Of a stretch of 32,254 nucleotides of DNA, positions 15,902 through 23,032 are shown one piece after another; positions within the stretch are counted from its first letter, which is position 1, and each line of letters begins with the position of its first letter. The translations under genes and the position numbers were made by a program. The notes under the pieces were generated by a model, which saw only the letters and a program-made list of their open reading frames with translations, had not been told where the DNA came from and searched no databases. Origin of the DNA: Brevundimonas sp. (GTDB lineage: Bacteria; Pseudomonadota; Alphaproteobacteria; Caulobacterales; Caulobacteraceae); NCBI RefSeq assembly GCF_003248455.1, contig NZ_QFNM01000034.1, positions 1 to 32,254 on the forward strand, written 5' to 3'.

Positions 15902-18556
15902 TCAGTATTTGACCTTCAGCGTCACGCCCCAGGTGCGCGGGGCGCCGAGGTAGGCGTTGTAGGTCGCCGTGTCGGTGGCGATGTTGTAGTAGGTGCCGTC
16001 CGCCTGGGGCGTGGTGGTGTTGGCGAAGGCTGTGCCCTGCAGCGGGGCGGCAAAGCCGACCTGGGTGTATTCCTCTTCCAGCAGGTTCTGTCCCCAGACC
16101 TCCAGCGTCCAGCGTTCGTCGGCCGAACCGATCGAGACGCGGCCGTTGACCACGGTGAAGGCGTCCTGGTGCTTGTAGGGCAGCAGGTCCGAGCCGGTGT
16201 TGTATTCGGTCGAATACTTGGCCGACAGGTTGAACCCGCCGCGCAGGCCGCCGCCCAGTTCGCGGTCGAAGGCCAGGGCGCCGGTCAGCGACCATTCCGG
16301 GGCGAACGAGGCGCGCGCGCCCGGCAGCAGCGACAGTTGCGGGAAGCGGCCGGGGCTGGACAGGTCGCCGGCGCCGAACTGGCCGTATTTGGCGTCGGTG
16401 TAGGTCACGCCGCCCTGGAAGCTCAGACCCTCGACCGGGGTGAACCAGACCATGTCGGCGTCGACGCCGCGCGAGGTCAGTTCGGGGATCGATTCCACCA
16501 CGAAGGCGGTGCCCAGGAAGGTGTTGAGCTGGAAGTTCTCGAACTTCTGGTCGAAATAGGTGACGTTCAGCAGCATGGTGCGGTCGAACAGGGTCGTCTT
16601 GATCCCCGCCTCGTAGCTGTCGACCGTCTCGGCGGCGAAGAACAGCGAGGCGTCCGGCGTCACCCCCGTCTGCACCCGGTCCATGTTGTAGCCCGCGCCC
16701 TTGTAGCCGCGCGCATAGGAGCCATAGACCATGATCGAGGGGTTGAAGCGGTAGGAGGCCTTGATGGTGCCCGACAGGTCGGTGTCGCTGAACTTCTCCT
16801 GGATGCGGCGGCCGTCGTAGAGCGGATTGGACCAGGGTAGGCACAGCAGGCCCAGGGCCGCCGCCGGCGTACGGACGTTGGCGGTGCCGGGGATCGGCGA
16901 CGCCGGCAGAGTGGGTGCGAGGTTGTTGGCCAGGGCGCCGCCGCAGGCCGCGCCATTGGTCCCCAGATTGTCCTGAAGGCCGAACAGGCGCTTGCTGTCG
17001 TAGGTGTAGCGCAGGCCCAGGTTGATGTCGAAGGCCTCGCTGACCCTCCAGGTGTTGTTGGTGAAGACGGCGACCGATTCCGACTTCTGGCTGTAGTGAT
17101 CCTCATAGGCCTTGCCGGGCGAGAAGACCGGGGCCGCCGCGCTGGGGGGAGCCAGGCCGAGCACGCACAGGGGCTGGCCGGCCAAGGCGCCCGTGGTCCC
17201 CACCAGGAAGCCCTGCGGATTGGTGAAACAGCCCGTACGCGACGGGCTGGGGCCGCCGAAGGCCGCCGGCACCGAAGCCGTCAGCAGCAGGGAGGCGAAG
17301 GCGTTGTAGTCGGAGCCATAGGTATAGCTGTCGTCGCGATAGACGCCCTCCTTGGTGGCGAACAGGCCAACCAGCCAGTCCAGCTTGTCCGACGTGCCAG
17401 CCAAGCGAAACTCTTGGGTCAGGTTGTCGACGCCATAGCCGTTGGAGCCGTCGTTTTCGCGATGGAGAATGTCGGCGCCGGTGTAGTCCTGGTCCATCCC
17501 CTGCTGGAACGACCAGTCGCGCCACGAGGTCTGGGACGTCAGGGTGGCGTTGAGGCTGGGGAAGTCGATGGTCGCTTCCGCCGACAGGCCCATGTCCTCG
17601 ATCTCCTGCGGGGTCTCGCGGTTCGAATAGGCCAGGCGCGAGAAGGGCACGGTGCCATAGCCGGCCGTCGGCGGGGTCTGGCCGGGACCGTTGGGGGCCG
17701 TCAGCGCGGCGATGAAGGCCTGGGACGGGCCGACGCGGGTCTGCACCGCGGCGCAGCAGTATTCCTCGCGCTTGGTGTAGTCGGCGATCAGGCGGATCGA
17801 GGCGTTGTCGCTGGGCAGGATCAGCAGTTGGCCGCGCGTGGTCCAGTAGTCCTGGGTCTGGTCGTCGGTCTTGGTGTTGGGACCGTCGCCGGTGTCGACG
17901 TCGTAGAAGCCGTCCCGCTCGCGGTGGGCGACGAATAGACGGCCGGCGATCTGGTCGGTCAGGCCGCCAGTGACGGAGACCGAACCGCCGATGGCGCCGA
18001 AGTTGCCGCCGGTCAGCTCCGCCGAGATCGACGGATCGAACGACGGGCGTTCGGTGATGATGTTGATGACGCCGGCCGAGGTGTTCTTGCCGAACAGGGT
18101 GCCCTGCGGACCCTTCAGCACCTCGATGCGGCTCAGTTCGCCCAGGTCGCCGAAGCCGACCGAGTTGCGCGAGCGATAGACGCCGTCGATGACGACGCCG
18201 ACCGAGCTTTCCAGGCCCGGATTGTCGCCCACGGTGCCGGCGCCGCGGATGCGCACGGTGGTGGAGGCTTCCGACTGGGTCGAGGTGACGGTCATGCCGG
18301 GCGTCAGGATCTGCAGATCCTTGATGTCCTGCACGCCCGCGCCGTCCAGCACCTCCTGCGACAGGGTCGTGACCACGATCGGCACGTCCTGCAGGCTCTG
18401 TTCGCGCTTCTGGGCGGTGACGATGATGTCGTCGACGCTCGCCGGCGCCTCCTGGGCGGCGGCGACGCCCGCGAAGCCCATGACGGCGGCGCCGACGACG
18501 GCGCCAAGTACTGCGGGGGCGGACACGGTGGTCCTGAGGTGAAGATTGCGGCGCAT
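15902..18556 (-). CDS. TonB-dependent outer-membrane receptor
   Basis: An 884-residue outer-membrane active transporter. The signal peptide (hydrophobic core VLGAVVGAAVMGFAGVAAAQ) is followed by a TonB box-like DDIIVTAQKREQSLQDVP, a plug domain with TVRIRGAGTVGDNPGLESSV, VVIDGVYRSR and RIEVLKGPQGTLFGKNTSAG, and a 22-strand barrel region ending in the aromatic TWGVTLKVKY typical of outer-membrane insertion. The pattern QKR.QSLQDVP and GVYRSR places it in the CirA-like receptor group abundant in Caulobacterales and sphingomonads; substrate may be a sugar, terpenoid or siderophore and is unknown. GGGAGGA lies 6 bp before ATG. It is monocistronic with its own terminator. Confidence 0.95.
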   Translation of the reverse strand: MRRNLHLRTTVSAPAVLGAVVGAAVMGFAGVAAAQEAPASVDDIIVTAQKREQSLQDVPIVVTTLSQEVLDGAGVQDIKDLQILTPGMTVTSTQSEASTTVRIRGAGTVGDNPGLESSVGVVIDGVYRSRNSVGFGDLGELSRIEVLKGPQGTLFGKNTSAGVINIITERPSFDPSISAELTGGNFGAIGGSVSVTGGLTDQIAGRLFVAHRERDGFYDVDTGDGPNTKTDDQTQDYWTTRGQLLILPSDNASIRLIADYTKREEYCCAAVQTRVGPSQAFIAALTAPNGPGQTPPTAGYGTVPFSRLAYSNRETPQEIEDMGLSAEATIDFPSLNATLTSQTSWRDWSFQQGMDQDYTGADILHRENDGSNGYGVDNLTQEFRLAGTSDKLDWLVGLFATKEGVYRDDSYTYGSDYNAFASLLLTASVPAAFGGPSPSRTGCFTNPQGFLVGTTGALAGQPLCVLGLAPPSAAAPVFSPGKAYEDHYSQKSESVAVFTNNTWRVSEAFDINLGLRYTYDSKRLFGLQDNLGTNGAACGGALANNLAPTLPASPIPGTANVRTPAAALGLLCLPWSNPLYDGRRIQEKFSDTDLSGTIKASYRFNPSIMVYGSYARGYKGAGYNMDRVQTGVTPDASLFFAAETVDSYEAGIKTTLFDRTMLLNVTYFDQKFENFQLNTFLGTAFVVESIPELTSRGVDADMVWFTPVEGLSFQGGVTYTDAKYGQFGAGDLSSPGRFPQLSLLPGARASFAPEWSLTGALAFDRELGGGLRGGFNLSAKYSTEYNTGSDLLPYKHQDAFTVVNGRVSIGSADERWTLEVWGQNLLEEEYTQVGFAAPLQGTAFANTTTPQADGTYYNIATDTATYNAYLGAPRTWGVTLKVKY

Positions 18557-18580
18557 AGGCGTCCTCCCGGCTCTGAAGCT

Positions 18581-18601
18581 GTGATCCCGTTAGGGGGTCA
18601 C
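18581..18601. promoter_or_regulatory. Inverted repeat upstream of TonB receptor start
   Basis: GTGATCCC, five bases, GGGGTCAC, an eight-base inverted repeat with one mismatch, lies 25 bp before the receptor start codon and overlaps its likely leader. It could be an operator for an unlinked regulator or a leader hairpin. Nothing else in the 221-bp gap to nhaA was identified apart from the terminator-like hairpin at 18760. Confidence 0.35.
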
Positions 18602-18759
18602 GGCGTTTCCTGTTCCCATCGACGCCCCTCTACGTGGAGGGACGTTCAGTAAGGCGAAGGCTAACCGCGCTTCGGCATGAGCCACAAGCGAGCGTTGTCG
18701 TCCGCGACGATTTTTCGCCGCAGATTCGCCTTTGTGTGTCGAGGAAGCGACAGAAAACC

Positions 18760-18779
18760 CTGACGCTAGGTCAGTTTTT
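18760..18779. terminator. Short hairpin at nhaA 3' end
   Basis: CTGAC, a five-base loop and GTCAG followed by TTTTT on the plus strand and by GGGTTTTC on the minus strand. It directly follows the nhaA stop codon. The stem is short, so it would be a weak terminator. Confidence 0.45.
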
Positions 18780-20010
18780 ACCCGGCTTTCGGGCCGATCG
18801 GCTCGACTTCGGGCTTGAGCGCCGCCGGGTCGATCCGGCGCCGACGCCCGGCCAGCCCCAAAACCACGGCCGCCGCCACAGCCGACAGGATAGACCCGCC
18901 GATGACGCCCAGCTTGACCTCGACCTGTTCGGGACTGTCCACCGCGCCGGGGAAGGCCAGCACGCCGATGAACAGGCTCATGGTGAAGCCCACGCCGCAC
19001 AGCAGCGAGACGCCATAGACCTGCAGCCAGCTGGCGCCCGTGGGCCGCGCGCCGATCTTGAGCGCCGACGCCAGCCAGGCGGCGCCCACGACGCCGATCT
19101 GCTTGCCGAAGAACAGGCCCAGGGCGATGGCGACGACCAGGGGCGCGAACGCCTGGTCCATCGACAGGCCGGCGAAGGACACGCCCGCCTTGGCGAAGGC
19201 GAACAGGGGCAGGACCAGAAAGGCGTTCCAGGGATGCAGGTCGTGCATCGCCTCCTTCAGCGGGCTCTGGCCGTCTTCGGCGCGCCCCTTGATCGGCACG
19301 ATCATGGCGAAGGCCACGGCGGTCAGCGAGGTGCTGAGACCCGACAGGACCGTCAGATACCAGACCAGGGCGAAGCCCAGCACCCAGAAGGGCGCCGGAA
19401 TGCGGACGCTGTGGGCGGCGACGGCCCCCGCGATCAGGGCGGCGGCCGCCCAAAGCAGCGGCAGCCATTCGGCCCCTTCGCTGAACAGCACGGCGATCAG
19501 GGCGATGGCCCCCAGGTCGTCGACGATGGCCAGGGTCAGCAGGAACACCCGAAGCGACGACGGCAGCCCCTTGCCCACGAAGCCGAAGACGGCCAGGGCG
19601 AAGGCGATGTCGGTGGCCAACGGAATGGACCAGCCCTGATGCGGCGCGCCGATCAGGTTCGACAACAACAGATAGATCGCCGCCGGCCCGGCCATGCCGC
19701 CCAGGGCCGCCAGGACGGGGGTGGCCAGCTTTCGGGGATCGCTCAGCTCGCCGCGCACGATCTCGTATTTGATCTCCAGCCCCACGACGAGGAAGAAGAT
19801 CGCCATCAGACCTTCCTTGATCCAGTCGGAGATCGTCTCCTCCAGCCGGATCGGACCGATCTGAAGCAGGTGATAGCCCTTCAGCCAGGCGAAATAGTCG
19901 GCCGACCAGGGCGAGTTGGCGATCAGCACGGCCGCCAGGGCCGCCAGGGCCAGGGCCGAGCCGGATGCGGTCTCGGTCTTGAGGAAATCGAGCGTGAGTT
20001 TGCGCGCCAC
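18778..20010 (-). CDS. nhaA: Na+/H+ antiporter NhaA
   Basis: A 410-residue inner-membrane electrogenic sodium/proton antiporter for pH and sodium homeostasis. About 12 membrane segments are visible; the functional core shows GLMAIFFLVVGLEIKYEIVRGELS, the extended-helix motif PLATDIAFALAVFGFVGKG and the ion-binding Asp pair in LLTLAIVDDLGAIALIAVLF. The frame opens with TTG at 20022, but GGAGG inside that extension is ideally spaced for GTG at 20010 (MARKLTLDFLKTE), which is therefore chosen. It appears monocistronic. Function is well supported by the conserved residues. Confidence 0.96.
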   Translation of the reverse strand: MARKLTLDFLKTETASGSALALAALAAVLIANSPWSADYFAWLKGYHLLQIGPIRLEETISDWIKEGLMAIFFLVVGLEIKYEIVRGELSDPRKLATPVLAALGGMAGPAAIYLLLSNLIGAPHQGWSIPLATDIAFALAVFGFVGKGLPSSLRVFLLTLAIVDDLGAIALIAVLFSEGAEWLPLLWAAAALIAGAVAAHSVRIPAPFWVLGFALVWYLTVLSGLSTSLTAVAFAMIVPIKGRAEDGQSPLKEAMHDLHPWNAFLVLPLFAFAKAGVSFAGLSMDQAFAPLVVAIALGLFFGKQIGVVGAAWLASALKIGARPTGASWLQVYGVSLLCGVGFTMSLFIGVLAFPGAVDSPEQVEVKLGVIGGSILSAVAAAVVLGLAGRRRRIDPAALKPEVEPIGPKAG

Positions 20011-20163
20011 GGCGGCCTCCAATCGAACAACTGAAGCTGTCGTGACGCCAGGTTATCGACGGGCGCCGGACCGGATTCGTCGCCTCTCGGCGCGCCGGCC
20101 TGGCCGCCCGGTCCACGAAGACCGGCGCGACCTGATGGCTGCGGACTTTATAGACCGCCCCTT

Positions 20164-20336
20164 TTCTTTCGTCATCCCCCGGCAAGCCGCTTGCGGCGCA
20201 GACCGGGGGACCCAGCGGCGCGCGGGAGCGCGAATCTGTCGCGCAACGCCAACGCTCAACGCCGCCGAACCCTTTCGCCTTCGGCGCCGCTGGGTCTCCC
20301 GGTCTCGCTACGCTCGCCGGAGGATGACGAAAGAAG
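20164..20336. repeat. Large REP-like inverted repeat upstream of selO
   Basis: Two imperfect arms of about 55 bp (20164-20220 and 20282-20336) enclose a 61-bp centre. Shared blocks are TTCGTCATCC, CCGGC.AGC and GACCGGG.GACCCAGCGGCG. Each arm is itself palindromic (CCCCCGG against CCGGGGG). This is typical of dispersed BIME/REP-type elements in Caulobacterales genomes; it could form a very long hairpin in RNA. It fills most of the 373-bp gap between nhaA and selO; the part at 20011-20163 shows nothing clear. Confidence 0.8.
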
Positions 20337-20383
20337 AGGGTTCGCGGTTGCGCTTTCGCGGCAGCGAACGCACCTAGCCCGCC

Positions 20384-21796
20384 ATGCCCGTCTCCGCCGA
20401 ATACCGCCCCGAACCGCGCTTCTTCGCCCTGGGGTCGGACTATGCCGATGCGGTGCGGGCCGCCGAATTCCCCAAGACGATCCTGCGGTATCGCAACGAC
20501 CGCGCCGCCGCCGAGGTCGGGCTGGAGACGCTGAGCGAGGCGGAATGGATCGCCGCCTTCGGCCGGTTCGACCCCCTGCCCGGCCAGCCCGGCCCGCTGG
20601 CCATGCGCTATCACGGCCATCAGTTCCGCCAGTACAATCCCGACCTGGGCGACGGCCGGGGGTTTTTGGCGGCGCAGATGCGCGATGCATCGGGCCGGCT
20701 GATGGATCTCGGCACGAAGGGGTCCGGGACCACGCCCTGGTCGCGCGGCGGCGACGGGCGGCTGACGCTGAAGGGCGGGGTGCGCGAGGTGCTGGCCGCG
20801 TCCATGCTGGAGGCGCTGGGCGTTCCCACCAGCCGCGCCCTGTCCCTGATCGAGACCGGCGAGGCGCTGGAGCGGGGGGACGAGCCGTCGCCGACGCGCT
20901 CGGCCGTGCTGGTGCGGCTGTCGCACAGCCATGTGCGGTTCGGAACCTTCCAGCGCGCCGCCTATCTGAACCGTTCCGATCAGATCGAGGCCCTGACCGA
21001 GCATGTCAGGGCATTGTATCATCCGACCGTCGCGCCCGGCGACGTTCCCGGCCTGATGCAGGCGATCACGGCCGCCTCGGCCCGGCTGACGGCGCGCTGG
21101 GTGGCGGCGGGCTTCGTGCACGGGGTGCTGAACACCGACAATCTGAACGTCACGGGCGAAAGCTTCGACTATGGGCCGTGGCGCTTCCTGCCCGCCTATC
21201 AGCCGGGGTTCACGGCCGCCTATTTCGACCACGGCGGCCTTTACGCCTTCGCCCGCCAGCCCGAGGCGGTGTTCTGGAACCTGACCCAGCTGGCCAGCTG
21301 TCTGGCGGTCGTGTCGGAGCCCAAGACCCTGGCCGATGCGCTGAACGGATTCGGCCCGGCCTATATCCGCGAACTGCGCGCGGCCTTCACGATGCGGCTG
21401 GGGGTGAAAAGCCTGGGCGAGGCGGCGGACCAGCGTCTGGTCGATACGACCCTGGCCCTGCTGCGCGAGGGGAGCGAGGCCCTGCGCTGGGAGCCGCTGT
21501 TCTTCGACTGGTTCGGCGGCTTCGCCTCGTCGGCCCGCGCCCTGTCGGGACCGCGCGCCAAACTGTATCAGGGCGAGGCGTTCGACGCCTTCCGATTCGC
21601 CCTGATGGAGCACGAGCCGGACCGGATCGAACGGCTGGAGCATCCGATGTTCGCCGCGCGCGAGCCCGAGGAGATGCTGATCCAGGAGGTGGAGGCGATC
21701 TGGGCCGCAATCGCGGCCGACGACGACTGGTCCGCGTTCCACGCCAAGCTGGAACGGCTGGAAGCGGCCCGAGCGGCCTGGGGGTTCGCGGGCTGA
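20384..21796 (+). CDS. selO: Protein adenylyltransferase SelO (YdiU/UPF0061)
   Basis: A 470-residue pseudokinase-fold enzyme that transfers AMP from ATP to Ser/Thr/Tyr of target proteins, linked to redox regulation. Conserved elements are MRYHGHQFRQYNPDLGDGRG, the ATP-binding Lys112 in DLGTKGSGTTPWSR, LKGGVREVLAASMLEALGVP, SHVRFGTFQRAAY, the catalytic/metal segment HGVLNTDNLNVTGESFDYGP with Asp252 and Asp262, and the late FAREPEEM-like end (MFAAREPEEM). These residue numbers match the characterised Pseudomonas SelO, which supports activity. The bacterial form lacks the C-terminal selenocysteine of animals; no Cys is seen at the end here. Monocistronic, after the REP-like repeat. Confidence 0.94.
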   Translation: MPVSAEYRPEPRFFALGSDYADAVRAAEFPKTILRYRNDRAAAEVGLETLSEAEWIAAFGRFDPLPGQPGPLAMRYHGHQFRQYNPDLGDGRGFLAAQMRDASGRLMDLGTKGSGTTPWSRGGDGRLTLKGGVREVLAASMLEALGVPTSRALSLIETGEALERGDEPSPTRSAVLVRLSHSHVRFGTFQRAAYLNRSDQIEALTEHVRALYHPTVAPGDVPGLMQAITAASARLTARWVAAGFVHGVLNTDNLNVTGESFDYGPWRFLPAYQPGFTAAYFDHGGLYAFARQPEAVFWNLTQLASCLAVVSEPKTLADALNGFGPAYIRELRAAFTMRLGVKSLGEAADQRLVDTTLALLREGSEALRWEPLFFDWFGGFASSARALSGPRAKLYQGEAFDAFRFALMEHEPDRIERLEHPMFAAREPEEMLIQEVEAIWAAIAADDDWSAFHAKLERLEAARAAWGFAG

Positions 21797-21837
21797 CGCC
21801 GGCGAATCCGGCCGACCGGTTCCAGCTGTAACAATAA

Positions 21838-21876
21838 GTCATCGACCGATGTCATCAGCTGATGTCATCGACGGAT
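21838..21876. repeat. Three tandem 13-bp repeats upstream of DoxX-like gene
   Basis: GTCATCGACCGAT, GTCATCAGCTGAT and GTCATCGACGGAT follow each other without gaps and are followed by GACA. Each unit carries a near palindrome (such as ATCAGCTGAT). They lie 89 bp before the DoxX-like start and 42 bp after selO, a likely position for operator sites. Confidence 0.75.
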
Positions 21877-21965
21877 GACAAAGGCGAACGGCGCGGCTAT
21901 AGACCCCTTGCGAACGGAGCCGACCGATCCGATATCGCCGCTGTTACGAATTTAGGCCGTCCCCA

Positions 21966-22382
21966 ATGACCACCACAACCTTCCCCGCCCCCCGGGCCCG
22001 CAGCCGCGCCGCCTATCGCAACGTCGCCCTGTGGACCCTGCAGGGATGGATCGCGATGTTCTTCATCGCCGCCGGCTACGCCAAGCTGACCGAGCCGATG
22101 ACGAATCTGATCAATCTGATGGGCTGGCCCGCCGTCGCGCCCGAGAACATGGTGCGCGGCCTGGGCGTGGTCGAGATGATCCTGGCGCTGGGCGTGCTGA
22201 GCCCGCTGATCTCGTGGCGCGTCGGCCGTCCGCTGCTGCTGACGGCCGCGACCGGCCTGATCGTCATGGAGGCGACCATGCTGGCCGTCCACGCCGTCAA
22301 TCGCGACATCGGCCTGGCCGCGGTCAACGCCATCCTTCTGGCCTTCACGATCCCGGTCCTGCTGGGCCGCCGCCGGGCCTGA
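21966..22382 (+). CDS. DoxX-like integral membrane protein
   Basis: A 138-residue membrane protein with a basic N terminus and four hydrophobic segments (about 22-42, 62-82, 88-108, 113-133). The first segment with WIAMFFIAAGYAKLTEP, and the following NLINLMGWP, match the DoxX/DoxX-like family pattern (AAG..K). Members are often linked to redox or quinone processes, but function here is unknown. The ATG at 21966 has no strong ribosome site. It is followed by a strong terminator, so it forms its own unit, preceded by tandem 13-bp repeats. Confidence 0.82.
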   Translation: MTTTTFPAPRARSRAAYRNVALWTLQGWIAMFFIAAGYAKLTEPMTNLINLMGWPAVAPENMVRGLGVVEMILALGVLSPLISWRVGRPLLLTAATGLIVMEATMLAVHAVNRDIGLAAVNAILLAFTIPVLLGRRRA

Positions 22383-22431
22383 GGTCGAGTTCGAGCGCCG
22401 GACGTTCTCCCCCCTCCATCCGGCGTCTCGC

Positions 22432-22467
22432 GCCCGGAGCCGTTCCCCCGGTTCCGGGCTTTTTCTT
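22432..22467 (+). terminator. Rho-independent terminator after DoxX-like gene
   Basis: GCCCGGAGCCG pairs with CGGTTCCGGGC (one G-T pair, short C-rich loop) and is followed by TTTTTCTTT. It ends the DoxX-like unit 50 bp after the stop and separates it from the MerR gene. Confidence 0.9.
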
Positions 22468-22497
22468 TGCCGGTCGCCCCGTCGAAAAAGCTTACCC

Positions 22498-22537
22498 TTA
22501 CGTGCGCGTAAACTCTTTCCTTTACGCGCGGGTAAAG
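22498..22537. promoter_or_regulatory. Two palindromic operators before merR (LiuR-type)
   Basis: TTACG-TGCG-CGTAA (22498-22511) and CTTTAC-GCGCGG-GTAAAG (22520-22537) lie in front of the MerR start at 22551. Both resemble the TTTACG..CGTAAA boxes reported for LiuR-type MerR regulators of branched-chain acyl-CoA catabolism, and the second overlaps the likely promoter, as is usual for MerR proteins. Autoregulation and control of the downstream dehydrogenase are inferred. Confidence 0.6.
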
Positions 22538-22550
22538 TTATGGTCGGCGC

Positions 22551-23030
22551 ATGGCCACAGCCGATGACCACAGAACCTATTCCATTCGCCAGCTGTGCCG
22601 CGAGTTCGGCGCCACGGCGCGGGCCCTGCGCTTCTACGAGGACAAGGGCCTTCTGACCCCTGCGCGCAAGGGCCAGACGCGGGTCTATGACGCGCGCGAC
22701 CGCGCCCGGCTGAAGCTGATCCTGAGGGGCCGCCGCATCGGCTTCACCCTTCAGGAGATCCAGGACATGATGGACCTGTACGACCGCAAGGATCACAACG
22801 TCCATCAGATGGCCGTGGCCCTGGTTCGGCACCGCGCCCAGATCACGGCGCTGAAGCAACAGCTGGAAGACATAGAAGGCGCCATCGAGACGGCCGAGGA
22901 GGCCTGCGCCTGGATGGAATCCAAACTGTCCGAACACCGCCCCGACCTGCTGCCGGGCGCGGAAGACTACGAGCGGCTGCTGAAGTCGCGCCTGAACCAC
23001 GACCACCACCCCTTCAAAGCAAGAGCGTAA
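22551..23030 (+). CDS. MerR-family regulator (LiuR-like)
   Basis: A 159-residue transcription factor with an N-terminal MerR winged helix: YSIRQLCREFGATARALRFYEDKGLLTPARKGQTRVYDARDRARLK, then LRGRRIGFTLQEIQDMMDLY, and a long coiled-coil dimerisation helix (about residues 80-115). There is no metal-binding Cys pattern in the C-terminal part (one Cys in EACAWME), so it is more like the LiuR-type regulators that sense acyl-CoA intermediates than metal sensors. Only two bases separate its stop from the next start, so it is co-transcribed with the acyl-CoA dehydrogenase. The ATG at 22551 has little ribosome-site signal. Confidence 0.9.
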   Translation: MATADDHRTYSIRQLCREFGATARALRFYEDKGLLTPARKGQTRVYDARDRARLKLILRGRRIGFTLQEIQDMMDLYDRKDHNVHQMAVALVRHRAQITALKQQLEDIEGAIETAEEACAWMESKLSEHRPDLLPGAEDYERLLKSRLNHDHHPFKARA

Positions 23031-23032
23031 CC

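Noticed and set aside
18590..21742. 1050-codon minus frame across nhaA and selO
   Set aside because: Shadow frame covering real genes on both strands; no recognisable domain or sensible start.
21838..21876. Tandem 13-bp units considered as a CRISPR array
   Set aside because: Units are directly adjacent with no spacers and far too short; no cas genes are present.
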